From assembly GCA_045654805.1 (NCBI GenBank), contig JAZOOD010000060.1, forward strand, positions 18,077 through 82,076: a stretch of DNA of 64,000 nt. Direction: 5' to 3'. Shown here piece by piece: positions 1-8,928 of the stretch (the stretch's first letter is position 1; each line of letters opens with the position of its first letter). Below the pieces are notes generated by a model. The model was not told the DNA's origin and ran no database searches. It saw only the letters and a list, made by a program, of their open reading frames with translations. A program made the position numbers and the translations under genes. This stretch comes from CAZNKU01 sp045654805. Its GTDB lineage: Bacteria > Bacillota > Clostridia > Monoglobales > Firm-18.

Positions 1-1065
1 CATTGCCTCCTGCAACGAACACGGCGTCTTTAAAATGGAGAAGAATGCATCAATACCGTGTTCATTACAAATTACCGCATCTTCCGTCACACATCCCGAA
101 AAAGCAATTACAGGCTTTTTATATTTTTTTGCAAGTTTTGCTACTCCAACAGGTGCTTTTCCCATATATGATTGTCCATCCAGCCGACCCTCACCTGTAA
201 CAACAATATCAGCATTTTTTATATAGTTTTCAAGTTCAGTTTCTTTAATCACTAAATCAATACCGGGCTCAAGTGTTGCATTTAAATATGACAAAAATGC
301 AAAACCCATACCTCCTGCAGCACCTGCTCCGGAGATATTCATTTCAGAATATGGCTTTACCATTTTTGTTAAATGGGCATAATTTTCAAGCCACATATCC
401 ATATCCTTAATCATTTCCGGAGATGCTCCCTTTTGGGGACCGTAAATTGCACTGCACCCATTTTCACCACACAGAGGATTTTTCACATCACAGGCAACAC
501 AGAAAGTACATTCTTTTAGTTCCTCAACAGCTTTATCTATCTTTATTTCTAAAATTGACTTAAGCCCCTTTGCACCAAAAGGCACCTGATTTCCGCAATT
601 ATCTAAAAATTCAAAGCCTAATGCCTGGAGCATACCTACTCCTCCGTCATTAGTTGCACTGCCGCCTATTCCCACAATAAACTTACGGCATCCCTTTGAA
701 ATTGCATCCAAAATAAGCTCTCCAACGCCAAATGTAGTTGTATTCAACGGATTTCGTTCATCTTCTTTTATAAGTGTAATCCCTGCTGCAGCGGACATTT
801 CTATAACAGCCGTATTTGTGCGTGGAATAATTCCGTAACTGCTCTTTATTAGCTTTCCTAAAGGATTATGAACAGTAACCTCCACCATTTTGCCGTTATT
901 TACGGATATAACAGCATCAACAGTACCCTCGCCACCATCAGCAATAGGAATTACAGTTGTTTGAGCATCAGGATAAATACACATTATCCCCTCCGCTACT
1001 GCCTCTCCTGCCCGAAAAGTAGAAAGACTACCTTTAAATGAATCTATTGCTATTGTCACATTCAT
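1..1065 (-). CDS. glxK: Glycerate kinase (GlxK/GarK family), C-terminus cut by window edge
   Basis: Phosphorylates D-glycerate with ATP, to 2- or 3-phosphoglycerate depending on subtype, feeding glycolysis from the cytoplasm. The reading frame is open from ATG at 1065 to the window edge (355 codons). It begins MNVTIAIDSFKGSL, the typical family start, and has ADGGEGTVDA, GIGGSATNDGG and TGEGRLDGQS blocks in the usual order. The last visible residues (AFFSILKTPCSLQEAM) are close to the normal end, so about 20-25 residues are missing from a family of about 375. AGAGGAAA lies just upstream of the ATG and a TATAAT-like -10 is at 1106-1111. It stands alone on this strand before the next terminator. 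Family assignment is firm; the product isomer cannot be read from sequence. Confidence 0.93.
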   Translation of the reverse strand, partial: MNVTIAIDSFKGSLSTFRAGEAVAEGIMCIYPDAQTTVIPIADGGEGTVDAVISVNNGKMVEVTVHNPLGKLIKSSYGIIPRTNTAVIEMSAAAGITLIKEDERNPLNTTTFGVGELILDAISKGCRKFIVGIGGSATNDGGVGMLQALGFEFLDNCGNQVPFGAKGLKSILEIKIDKAVEELKECTFCVACDVKNPLCGENGCSAIYGPQKGASPEMIKDMDMWLENYAHLTKMVKPYSEMNISGAGAAGGMGFAFLSYLNATLEPGIDLVIKETELENYIKNADIVVTGEGRLDGQSYMGKAPVGVAKLAKKYKKPVIAFSGCVTEDAVICNEHGIDAFFSILKTPCSLQEAM

Positions 1066-1315
1066 ACATTTTCCTCTGTTTCATAAATATATTTATTAAA
1101 ATCCTATTATAAAAAAACTTCGGTACCCAAATCACCTTCAACGTTAAGTTTTTCTAATTTTCTTCTCAGCATATAGATTACGCATACTGTATTTACCCAT
1201 CGTATAATCTTCACCTGAATATATTCCTTATGGGAACGTACCTCATAACGCGAATAGTGACTTGAATACAATTCATTCTATCATAAAACAAAACAAATAT
1301 CAACTGTAATGAGCA
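1066..1315. other. Intergenic stretch with a short unexplained open frame
   Basis: No recognisable gene. On the minus strand a frame of about 50 codons runs from near 1275 to a stop near 1110 and ends in LEKLNVEGDLGTEVFL. It lacks a good start and ribosome-binding site. It could be the tail of a lost gene or chance. The glycerate kinase promoter must lie at its left end. Confidence 0.3.
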
Positions 1316-1344
1316 GTAAAAAAGACCCACCTGAGGCGGGTCTT
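1316..1344 (-). terminator. Intrinsic terminator of the cysteine-rich protein gene
   Basis: Read on the minus strand, a stem AAGACCCGCC / GTGGGTCTT with a four-base loop is followed by a run of six T. It starts 8 bases beyond the stop codon at 1352. Confidence 0.9.
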
Positions 1345-1351
1345 AAAACAT

Positions 1352-2152
1352 TTACTTACAGCAGCAATCGTCCTCAAATTCCCCACGCTGCGGAGGGAAA
1401 AATTCGTCCATAGGGAAGCGAAGTGAATTAAAGAGTTCGCAAGGATTTTGCTCTGTTGCAGCAGTACATTCCTTAGTTGGGATACAGAAGTCTATCGCCG
1501 GTATTAAAAGCTGAACATTACGTTCTATTTTAATAATAGTAAATATACCCAGTGTCACTAATATTTTACGTTCATTTGAAGGAACAACCAATTGGTTATT
1601 AAAGCATCCGCAAATAGAATCAGGAATACTGGATACATCACAACAACAGCAACAACATTTTTCATTAGCGTCAACAATTCTTGCTGACAAGGCTATAGGA
1701 TCCACCACTTCGACTACTGCTTTAGGCAAGTTGTTTTTCTTCCACATAACAGGCATTTGATTACCGGGATTATATGACGAAGAAAAGGTTTTTGAGGTAC
1801 CCTCCGAACCGAATAAGATAACTTTTTTATCATACGTTGCAAGTCCTTCTACCTGAGTAGGCTGACCAACACCGCGGAATACATCAAGAATAACCTTAAA
1901 GAAATACTTAATATCTACTGTGAAAAAGCCCTTGTTAAACGGTACCGGCTCTAAATCCGTAAAAACCCATATAACCTCTGCACTTCTTACCTTAACGTTG
2001 ATTGCCTGGTCTACAATACACTGACCCTCTTCAGTTAAAATAACCTGCAAATCCTCGAGACAGTCTTTTTCCTTACAGGAATCATACACTTGGTCGGTAT
2101 GGATACATACGCCGTCTTTAAAATCGCAGTTAGGTCTTGTAACCTCATTCAT
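1352..2152 (-). CDS. Conserved clostridial cysteine-rich protein of unknown function
   Basis: 266 aa, no signal peptide and no membrane segment. The N-terminus reads MNEVTRPNCDFKDGVCIHTD and a run of six cysteines lies near residues 167-172, with CGC, a Cys-rich acidic tail (DDCCCK) and other Cys spread along the chain. I recognise the general pattern (a DSCKEKDCLEDL block, then a YKVILFGSEG-like block) as that of a conserved hypothetical family of spore-forming Clostridia, but no function is established to my knowledge. The many cysteines suggest metal binding or disulfide cross-linking, possibly in a spore layer; this is inference. GGGAGG sits 8 bases before the ATG. It is a single-gene unit with its own terminator. 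Confidence 0.7.
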   Translation of the reverse strand: MNEVTRPNCDFKDGVCIHTDQVYDSCKEKDCLEDLQVILTEEGQCIVDQAINVKVRSAEVIWVFTDLEPVPFNKGFFTVDIKYFFKVILDVFRGVGQPTQVEGLATYDKKVILFGSEGTSKTFSSSYNPGNQMPVMWKKNNLPKAVVEVVDPIALSARIVDANEKCCCCCCDVSSIPDSICGCFNNQLVVPSNERKILVTLGIFTIIKIERNVQLLIPAIDFCIPTKECTAATEQNPCELFNSLRFPMDEFFPPQRGEFEDDCCCK

Positions 2153-2250
2153 AGCATTAACCTCCCATATAAGTATTGAATATATAATTTAAAGCTCAAT
2201 ATATAATATGAGATAAAATAAAAAATGCTACAAATACATATTTGCATAGC

Positions 2251-2279
2251 AAAAACCGCTGATAAAAACTATCAGCGGT
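2251..2279 (-). terminator. Intrinsic terminator of rpmB
   Basis: Perfect 10-bp stem ACCGCTGATA / TATCAGCGGT with a five-base loop, followed on the minus strand by TTTTTG. It lies about 35 bases after the rpmB stop. Confidence 0.9.
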
Positions 2280-2312
2280 ATTATGTGTCAGTATTAATAT
2301 TTAACATCAATA

Positions 2313-2546
2313 TTATTCAGCAGCAACTATTGCCTCTGCTGATACAGGAGCAGCACTACCGTAGTTACGTTCTACCTTACCGGAACGCAAGCAACGTGTA
2401 CATACATAAACCTTTTTATGTTCACCGTTAACTATGGCTCTAACTCTTTTGATGTTTGGCTTCCACATTCTATTGCTTCTTCTGTGTGAATGGCTGACTT
2501 TTATACCAAAAGCTACACCCTTACCACAAACTTCACACTTTGCCAT
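2313..2546 (-). CDS. rpmB: 50S ribosomal protein L28
   Basis: 77 aa from ATG at 2546. The sequence MAKCEVCGKG at the start, HSHRRSNRMWKPNIKRVR in the middle and VCTRCLRSGKV near the end identify bL28. Both CxxC pairs are present, so this is the zinc-binding (C+) form. An upstream in-frame GTG at 2555 overlaps the AGGAGG ribosome-binding site and is unlikely to be used; the ATG is 8 bases from AGGAGG. The alanine-rich tail (VSAEAIVAAE) extends a little past many homologues. Single-gene unit with a strong terminator. Confidence 0.96.
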   Translation of the reverse strand: MAKCEVCGKGVAFGIKVSHSHRRSNRMWKPNIKRVRAIVNGEHKKVYVCTRCLRSGKVERNYGSAAPVSAEAIVAAE

Positions 2547-2652
2547 GCTTCGCACCTCCTTATATAATCACAAAACAATTAACACATTTTCTCAAAATTT
2601 TATACAGCGTCTTATATTATAACAAACTTTTTCCAACTTTGCAAGTACTTTA

Positions 2653-3186
2653 TTAAATTTTTTTTGAACGAAGTGAAAAAAATTTGAAAATATACCCAAA
2701 AAGTGCAAAAGCACAGGATATAATAATTATTATTGCTATAACGCTTTTCATTGTTTCATTTAAAACAGAATAAAATAAAGTGACAAATGTAACTGCAATA
2801 TAAAATATGATTGTAGCAATTTTACCACACCAATTAGATGACACCACATAATCCTTCTTTTTGTAAAGAGCAATGCCACCTATTAATAAAAGTACATCCT
2901 TTATAATAAGGAAAGCAAACAGATACCACATTATAGGATAGTTTTTGATTGCCAGACAAAATACCGTCATAACCTGTGTAAGCTTATCTGCCAAAGGGTC
3001 CAGTATTTTACCCAAATTGGTAATCATATTAAATTTTCTTGCAATAAATCCATCACAGCAATCCGTAATACCTGATATTACGAGTAATATGCCCGCAGTA
3101 AAAAAGTCATCACACACAACGAACTCATATGTAAATATCGGCACCAGAATAATCCTCAAAATGGACAATAAATTTGGAATATTCAA
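2653..3186 (-). CDS. pgsA: CDP-diacylglycerol-glycerol-3-phosphate 3-phosphatidyltransferase
   Basis: 177 aa membrane enzyme that makes phosphatidylglycerol phosphate from CDP-diacylglycerol and glycerol 3-phosphate. The CDP-alcohol phosphatidyltransferase signature is complete: DCCDGFIAR, then Gly and the two Asp of LDPLAD with correct spacing, around residues 42-68. Several hydrophobic helices follow, and SSNWCGKIAT resembles the PgsA block. It starts with TTG (AAGGAAG is 9 bases upstream) 12 bases after the pfkA stop, so it is probably the last gene of the operon. A cardiolipin synthase of the same superfamily is a less likely alternative. Confidence 0.85.
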   Translation of the reverse strand: MNIPNLLSILRIILVPIFTYEFVVCDDFFTAGILLVISGITDCCDGFIARKFNMITNLGKILDPLADKLTQVMTVFCLAIKNYPIMWYLFAFLIIKDVLLLIGGIALYKKKDYVVSSNWCGKIATIIFYIAVTFVTLFYSVLNETMKSVIAIIIIISCAFALFGYIFKFFSLRSKKI

Positions 3187-3198
3187 AAAAGCACTTCC

Positions 3199-4173
3199 TT
3201 AAATTGACAAAATTTTTGATAGTTCTATCAAATCTTCTCTTGGCTTGCTTTCCATTGAAAGAGCTTCAAATATGTCTATGTCATATATTTCACTGTTTTT
3301 AACACCAATAACCCTGTTACCTATACCGTCCTTAAGAAGCTGAACAGCACGGCAACCCATTTCGCTGGCACGGGTACGGTCTAAAACAGTAGGACTTCCT
3401 CCTCTTTGCAGATAACCAAGAATAGTAGTTCTAGTTTCAATACCGGTTTCCTCTTGCACACTCTTTTCAAGGTCAGCCACATCGGTTTTAACCCCTTCGG
3501 CAAGAATAATAATAAAGTGTTTCTTATTTCTATTACGACCTTGTTCAATTGGTTTTAGGATATCGTTTTCAAAATCAATTTCCTTTTCAGGAATCAAAAT
3601 AGCCTCTGCACCTGATGCAATACCAACATTAAGTGCAATATTACCGGAATTTCTTCCCATAACTTTTATAATGTTACAACGGCTATGACTGTTGGCAGTA
3701 TCTCTGATTTTGTCAACTGCTTCCATAGCTGTGTTTATCGCCGTATCAAAGCCAATTGTATATTCCGTATATGCAAGGTCATTATCTATTGTACCGGGAA
3801 TACCGATTGTAGGCAATCCCTCTGCGCATAAATCCCTTGCACCGCGGAAGGAACCGTCGCCGCCTATAACTACCATACCGTCTATACCAAAGTATCCTGC
3901 CTCATTAATACCACGACGCACGCCCTCTATTTCTTTAAATTCCCTACTTCTGGCAGTTTTAAGTATTGTACCGCCTCGCTGCATAGTATCGGAAACATAA
4001 CGAGCATCCATTTCAAAAATGTCACCGTGCAATAAACCTTCATATCCATTTTTAATACCCATTACACGGATGCCATAAAACTTTGCCGCACGTACAACCG
4101 CACGGATAGCCGCATTCATACCCGGTGCATCACCACCGCTGGTCAATACTCCTATACAATGTACCTTTGACAT
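3199..4173 (-). CDS. pfkA: ATP-dependent 6-phosphofructokinase
   Basis: 324 aa from ATG at 4173 (a further ATG six codons upstream lacks a spaced ribosome-binding site; GGGGG precedes 4173). Converts fructose 6-phosphate to fructose 1,6-bisphosphate. It shows GVLTSGGDAPGMNA for nucleotide binding, GGDGSFRGA, the catalytic GTIDND and MGRNSGNIA. The Gly in SGGDAPG and GGDGS is the ATP-type pattern rather than the pyrophosphate type. It follows a DUF2007 gene by 19 bases and precedes pgsA by 12, so all three are probably one transcript. The dyad at 4432-4450 in the leader may regulate it. Confidence 0.96.
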   Translation of the reverse strand: MSKVHCIGVLTSGGDAPGMNAAIRAVVRAAKFYGIRVMGIKNGYEGLLHGDIFEMDARYVSDTMQRGGTILKTARSREFKEIEGVRRGINEAGYFGIDGMVVIGGDGSFRGARDLCAEGLPTIGIPGTIDNDLAYTEYTIGFDTAINTAMEAVDKIRDTANSHSRCNIIKVMGRNSGNIALNVGIASGAEAILIPEKEIDFENDILKPIEQGRNRNKKHFIIILAEGVKTDVADLEKSVQEETGIETRTTILGYLQRGGSPTVLDRTRASEMGCRAVQLLKDGIGNRVIGVKNSEIYDIDIFEALSMESKPREDLIELSKILSI

Positions 4174-4192
4174 ATTAAAACCCCCAATCAAA

Positions 4193-4375
4193 CTAAAATG
4201 TCATATCAATCAAAACACCGTGAGCTTGTTCCACTTCTGTAGAAGGAACAAGAATATCGAATTTATTTTCACTTGCAGCACATATTATTTTAACCAAAAT
4301 GTGCTTGCTTCTCAAAGCATCGCACAAATTTTCAGACATTTGTCTGTCCTGTGCTGTATAAACAACAGTCCACAT
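4193..4375 (-). CDS. Small DUF2007 family protein
   Basis: 60 aa from ATG at 4375 (GGAGG four bases upstream). The sequence starts MWTVVYTAQ, has LRSKHILVKI and ends ILVPSTEVEQAHGVLIDM, the pattern of the DUF2007 putative signal-transducing family (single ferredoxin-like domain). Such a gene often lies beside pfkA in Clostridia. Its biochemical role is not known; older annotations as glutamate decarboxylase are misleading. Cotranscription with pfkA suggests a link to carbon metabolism, which is inference. Confidence 0.75.
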   Translation of the reverse strand: MWTVVYTAQDRQMSENLCDALRSKHILVKIICAASENKFDILVPSTEVEQAHGVLIDMTF

Positions 4376-4431
4376 ACTACCTCCAAAATATTTGCCGGAC
4401 CGGGAAACGAAAATCACCCCAGTCTCTTATT

Positions 4432-4450
4432 ATATGGTCAGGGACCATAT
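4432..4450. promoter_or_regulatory. Perfect 19-bp dyad in the DUF2007-pfkA-pgsA leader
   Basis: ATATGGTC-AGG-GACCATAT, a perfect 8-bp inverted repeat just downstream of the promoter at 4466-4494. Position and symmetry fit a repressor operator that would roadblock or occlude initiation. The repressor is not identifiable here. Confidence 0.5.
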
Positions 4451-4465
4451 TTACACATCATTTCT

Positions 4466-4494
4466 ATTTTACAACAAAAATTGATAAAAATCAA
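4466..4494 (-). promoter_or_regulatory. Promoter for DUF2007-pfkA-pgsA
   Basis: On the minus strand TTGATT at 4489-4494, 17-bp spacer, TAAAAT at 4466-4471. It lies between dnaE and the DUF2007 gene, so the three downstream genes can be expressed apart from dnaE. Confidence 0.65.
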
Positions 4495-4525
4495 TAGGTA
4501 TTTTACCATATTTGTAAACGACACT

Positions 4526-7500
4526 TTACTTTACAATGAATTGGCAATCATCACCAAAATTGTGTTTAAGATGCTTTTCCAGTGCGGGTACCGGTTCTAT
4601 CCACAAGCTTTTATCTGCCTCATAATATTTATTTTCAGCCTCTACATATAAGTATACCGGAATGTCTCCGGAATAAATCTTGAGAAGTTCCTTTACCATA
4701 TCTATTTTATCTTCTTTACCAGCAGGAATTTTGATATATGCCTTTTTATAAGAATGCATCTTAAGTGCCCTGATACTGTCTACCAATATTTTAGGTGTAC
4801 TCTCCTCGTCGCCATCAACCTTGCCGCTGATGCATATTTTACTGCCCTCGGATATAAGCTTTTCGTATGTATTAAATGTTGCAGGAAAGACAACAAGCTC
4901 AATACTGCCGGTTAAATCTTCAAACTCTACAAAAGCCATTTGAGAATTATTTTTAGTTAACTTTGTTTTATAGGATGTAACCAATCCGCCTATTTTGACA
5001 TCCTGTCCGTCCTTTACACTACCTTCCCCGCTACCGTCAAAGGAATTAATTATATCGGAAATCGTAACATTGGAACATTTTTCAATAATATCAAAATACT
5101 CATCCAAAGGATGACCCGAAAGATATACTCCCATTGCCTCTTTTTCAACACGTAATATATATTCTTTTGAAAATGGATTTACATTAGGTAAATCATCCTC
5201 AATCATATCCGATTCCCCAAGAAAACTGACCTGACCGGAAAAATTGTATCTTGCAGATGAGGAAGTTTCATCAACTACTTGTTCATAACAAGCAAGATAT
5301 TGAGCACGGCTTCCCTTACCTACCCTGTCAAAGGCACCCGCCTTAATCAAATATTCCAATGCTCTTTTGTTAACACCGTCATCACTATTATTCAAACAAA
5401 ATTCTCTTAACGTAGTATAACCCTTACCGCGGTTTTTAATGATATTTGACACAAAGTTCCTTCCTACATTTTTAACAGCGGACATACCATACCTTATATT
5501 ATTTCCTGAAGGTGTAAAATCCGCATAGCTTTCATTAACATCAACAGGCAATAGCTTTATACCCATTTTAGGTAATTGCATAATGTATTCATTAAGTTTA
5601 GAAGTATTATTCATTTGTGATGACATCAAAGCAGCCATAAATTCCACTTTATAGAATGTCTTAAGATATGCAGTCTGATAAGCAACTACCGCATAAGCCG
5701 CCGCATGGGATTTATTAAAGGCATATTTGCCAAAATCCGCCATTTCGTTAAAGATTGATTCAGCAACCTCCTCGGAAACACCATTCTTCACAGCACCGCA
5801 TACCTCATCGTCACCATATATAAAAGCGTTCTTTTCCTTTAAGATAACCTCAGGTTTCTTCTTGCCCATAGCCTTACGCAAAACATCTGCTCTGCCAAGG
5901 GAATAGCCTGCAAGTGTCTGTACTATTTGCATAACCTGTTCCTGATACACGATACATCCATAGGTAGATTCAAGAATAGGCTTCAGTAAAGGATGTTTGT
6001 ATGTGATTTTACTATGATTATTCTTATTTTCTATATACCTTGGTATAGAATCCGCAGGTCCCGGTCTGTAAAGTGCAATACCTGCAATAACATCCTCCAT
6101 ACATCCGGGCTTTAATTCCCTCATAAAATTCTTCATACCGGCACTTTCAAGCTGGAATACACCGTCTGTATTACCTGAGGAAATAAGGGCATAAACCTCT
6201 TTTTTAGACATATCAATTTTATTGATGTCAATTTCTATGCCTTTACACATTTTAATATTATTTATTGCATTTTTTATAACTGTAAGGTTGCGAAGTCCCA
6301 AAAAGTCCATCTTTAAAAGACCAAGTTCTTCCAAAGTAGTCATTACATACTGTGTAACAGGCTGTTCATCGGATAATGCCAGCGGAACATAATCACTTAC
6401 CTCGTGGTGTGTAATAACTACACCTGCAGCGTGAGTTGAAGCATGTCTCGGCAATCCCTCAAGTTCTCTTGCAATATCTATCATTTCTCTAACCTGTGGG
6501 CTGGATTCATATTTTTCCCTTAGTTTCTGATTATCCGCAAGTGCTTTGTCAATAGTCTGCCCCGGTGTGGCAGGAATCATCTTAGCAACAACATCTACGT
6601 CCGCATAGGGAATGTTTATAACCCTTCCTACATCACGTATTACAGAACGTGCTGACAATGTACCGAAAGTTATAATCTGAGCAACGTTGTTATTACCGTA
6701 CTTTTCACGTACATAATTTATAACCTCACCGCGTCTTTCGATACAAAAGTCCATATCAATATCAGGCATTGTTATACGGGAAGGATTCAAAAATCTTTCA
6801 AAAATCAAACTATATTTAATAGGGTCAATAGTTGTAATATCGAGGCAGTATGAAACAAGGCTGCCCGCCGCACTGCCTCTACCTGGACCAACATATATAC
6901 CGCTTGTTTTAGCGTATTTAATAAAATCCCATACAATAAGAAAATAGTCGGTAAAACCCATATTATTTATAACACCAAGTTCATATTCCAGACGTGGCAA
7001 ATGCTGGGTATAATTTTCATACCTTTCTTTTAGTCCCTGTATGCAAAGCTTTCTTAGAAATTCAAAATGGTCAACACCGTCAGGAAGCTTGAATAACGGC
7101 AGATGATAGTTACCAAACTCCAACTCCACATTACACATATCGGCAATTTTTACCGTATTTTCAACTGCCTGAGGAAGTGTTTTAAAAAGTTGTGCCATTT
7201 CATCAGATGATTTTAAATACATCTCATCTGTTTCAAATTTCATTCTGTCGGTTTCAGATTCCTTTTTGCCCATTTGAATACACATAAGAATATCCTGATA
7301 CCTTGCATCTCTTTTACTTACATAATGTACGTCATTAGTTGCAACAACACCTACGCCCAATTCCCTGGCAAAGTTAATAAGATGAGTATTAACCTGCATT
7401 TCTTCCTTTATACCGTGGTTTTGCAATTCAAGGAAGAAATTTTCCTTTCCAAAAATACTTATATATTCCTGAACAAGTAGTCTTGCACTATCTATATCAT

Positions 7501-7948
7501 TATTTAAAATTGCCTGAGGTATTTCTCCCGCCACGCAGGCAGAAAGACATATTAACCCTTCACTGTACTGTCTTAGGGTGCTTTTGTCGATACGTGGTTT
7601 TACATAGTATCCATCTATGTGAGCTATACTTACCAGCTTTACAAGATTTTTATAACCTGTATTATTTTTTGCAAGCAATATCAAATGATAACGCTTGGTA
7701 TCATAAGGATGTTCCTTCTCATACAAGGTACGTGGGGAAACATACATTTCGCAACCGATAATTGGCTTAATACCGTTTTTTTTAGCCTCTTTATAAAAAT
7801 CAACAACACCGTACATTACACCATGGTCAGTAATGGCAAGGGCAGACTGGTTATGCCTTTTTGCCTCTTCTATTAACTTTTCAATCCTGCAGGCACCGTC
7901 CAAAAGACTATACGCAGTATGTGTATGAAGATGTACAAAATCCGCCAT
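4526..7948 (-). CDS. dnaE: DNA polymerase III alpha subunit, DnaE type
   Basis: 1140 aa from ATG at 7948 (AGGAGG is 5 bases upstream). Replicative C-family polymerase. The N-terminal PHP domain starts at once with HLHTHTAYSLLDG and ITDHGVMYG. The palm carries PDIDMDF near residue 390 with the catalytic aspartates, next to GPGRGSAAGS. HASTHAAG and DFLGLRNL blocks and the helix-hairpin-helix region follow. An OB-fold (IGGLVTSYKTKLTKNNSQ) lies near residue 1010. It is DnaE rather than PolC: there is no inserted 3'-5' exonuclease and the domain order is PHP-palm-OB. It follows whiA by 19 bases and is probably cotranscribed with it. Confidence 0.96.
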   Translation of the reverse strand: MADFVHLHTHTAYSLLDGACRIEKLIEEAKRHNQSALAITDHGVMYGVVDFYKEAKKNGIKPIIGCEMYVSPRTLYEKEHPYDTKRYHLILLAKNNTGYKNLVKLVSIAHIDGYYVKPRIDKSTLRQYSEGLICLSACVAGEIPQAILNNDIDSARLLVQEYISIFGKENFFLELQNHGIKEEMQVNTHLINFARELGVGVVATNDVHYVSKRDARYQDILMCIQMGKKESETDRMKFETDEMYLKSSDEMAQLFKTLPQAVENTVKIADMCNVELEFGNYHLPLFKLPDGVDHFEFLRKLCIQGLKERYENYTQHLPRLEYELGVINNMGFTDYFLIVWDFIKYAKTSGIYVGPGRGSAAGSLVSYCLDITTIDPIKYSLIFERFLNPSRITMPDIDMDFCIERRGEVINYVREKYGNNNVAQIITFGTLSARSVIRDVGRVINIPYADVDVVAKMIPATPGQTIDKALADNQKLREKYESSPQVREMIDIARELEGLPRHASTHAAGVVITHHEVSDYVPLALSDEQPVTQYVMTTLEELGLLKMDFLGLRNLTVIKNAINNIKMCKGIEIDINKIDMSKKEVYALISSGNTDGVFQLESAGMKNFMRELKPGCMEDVIAGIALYRPGPADSIPRYIENKNNHSKITYKHPLLKPILESTYGCIVYQEQVMQIVQTLAGYSLGRADVLRKAMGKKKPEVILKEKNAFIYGDDEVCGAVKNGVSEEVAESIFNEMADFGKYAFNKSHAAAYAVVAYQTAYLKTFYKVEFMAALMSSQMNNTSKLNEYIMQLPKMGIKLLPVDVNESYADFTPSGNNIRYGMSAVKNVGRNFVSNIIKNRGKGYTTLREFCLNNSDDGVNKRALEYLIKAGAFDRVGKGSRAQYLACYEQVVDETSSSARYNFSGQVSFLGESDMIEDDLPNVNPFSKEYILRVEKEAMGVYLSGHPLDEYFDIIEKCSNVTISDIINSFDGSGEGSVKDGQDVKIGGLVTSYKTKLTKNNSQMAFVEFEDLTGSIELVVFPATFNTYEKLISEGSKICISGKVDGDEESTPKILVDSIRALKMHSYKKAYIKIPAGKEDKIDMVKELLKIYSGDIPVYLYVEAENKYYEADKSLWIEPVPALEKHLKHNFGDDCQFIVK

Positions 7949-7967
7949 ATTGACCTCCTGTGTAATT

Positions 7968-8846
7968 TTATTTTTCAAACTCTGCAAGTGCAAGCAATTT
8001 TCTCATTCTGTGGTTCACACCTGACTTTGATATACCTAACCTTTCTGCCATTTCCGAAAGTGGCATATCCAGATTTTCAAGCCTTAACTTTGCAACCTCT
8101 GCAAGCTCCGGAGAAATACTCTGCCACCCATGCTCCAAAACAATCTTTTTAATAGCATTTTGTTGTTTAAGTGCCGCACCAAACACCTTTGTGGCATTAG
8201 CCGCCTCAAAATTCGCCCGTCTGTTAACAGAATTACGCACATCACGTTCTATAACAACATTTACAAACTCCATCATCTTGCTGTGTGCACCTATTGAGGC
8301 AAGCAAATTTTCTATCTGCTGGCTTTCTTTAATGTAAAAGACAAAATTCCCGTTACGGTTAATCATTTTAGGGTACAGTTCAAAGTATTCAAACACCTGA
8401 CGCAAATCTTTTTCCAAAGAGAAATGGTTTGAAACCAGTTCTACGTGATATCCCTTTACAGGGTCTATCATACTTCCCCCGCCAAGGAAAACACCCCTTA
8501 AAATTGCAGATTTGCAACATTCATTACGCACTAATTCCCTGTCTATATGCAATGGTACTCCAACAAGTTTCATATCACGGAGAACCTTTATAACCTCTAC
8601 ACCATAAAGTGTGGCATAATAAACCCCTGCATCTGTAACATCTACATTAATTTTTATGTTATACAAAAAAAACATCAGATCATAAAATCTCTGTGCAACT
8701 ATTGCATTTTCAGTACGAAGCTTTATTTCGTTGCCTTTTATCGTAGCACCGTAGCATACCAATCCCACAAGCTCCGCCCGTGCACAGCACACATCAGTAA
8801 TTTCGATCTGGCATATTTCACCCCTGACATCTGATGCAAAAGACAT
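7968..8846 (-). CDS. whiA: WhiA, homing-endonuclease-fold DNA-binding protein
   Basis: 292 aa from ATG at 8846 (GGAGG seven bases upstream; an in-frame GTG two codons earlier sits too close to it). WhiA proteins combine a LAGLIDADG-like N-terminal domain with a C-terminal helix-turn-helix; in Bacillus they affect cell division and chromosome segregation. Here the start MSFASDVRGEI and the end LGISKSGVNHRMRKL are diagnostic. The usual upstream rapZ and yvcK partners are absent. The gene has its own promoter at 8874-8902. Confidence 0.94.
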   Translation of the reverse strand: MSFASDVRGEICQIEITDVCCARAELVGLVCYGATIKGNEIKLRTENAIVAQRFYDLMFFLYNIKINVDVTDAGVYYATLYGVEVIKVLRDMKLVGVPLHIDRELVRNECCKSAILRGVFLGGGSMIDPVKGYHVELVSNHFSLEKDLRQVFEYFELYPKMINRNGNFVFYIKESQQIENLLASIGAHSKMMEFVNVVIERDVRNSVNRRANFEAANATKVFGAALKQQNAIKKIVLEHGWQSISPELAEVAKLRLENLDMPLSEMAERLGISKSGVNHRMRKLLALAEFEK

Positions 8847-8873
8847 ATCCACACCTCCTTACAACATATCATA

Positions 8874-8902
8874 ATTATACAATAAAAAAAGGACAAAAAC
8901 AA
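8874..8902 (-). promoter_or_regulatory. Promoter of whiA-dnaE, overlapping the upstream terminator
   Basis: Minus strand TTGTTT (8897-8902), 17-bp spacer, TATAAT (8874-8879). The -35 lies inside the 3' arm of the terminator of the preceding gene, an economical arrangement. Confidence 0.65.
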
Positions 8903-8923
8903 GTAATAAAACTGTTTTTGTCC
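8884..8923 (-). terminator. Intrinsic terminator of the ppa-amidohydrolase unit
   Basis: Minus strand 11-bp stem GGACAAAAACA / TGTTTTTGTCC with an 11-base loop followed by seven T, 6 bases beyond the amidohydrolase stop. Confidence 0.88.
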
Positions 8924-8928
8924 AAAGA

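Noticed and set aside
1110..1275. Short minus-strand frame next to glycerate kinase as a gene
   Set aside because: No start codon with a ribosome-binding site and no recognisable domain.
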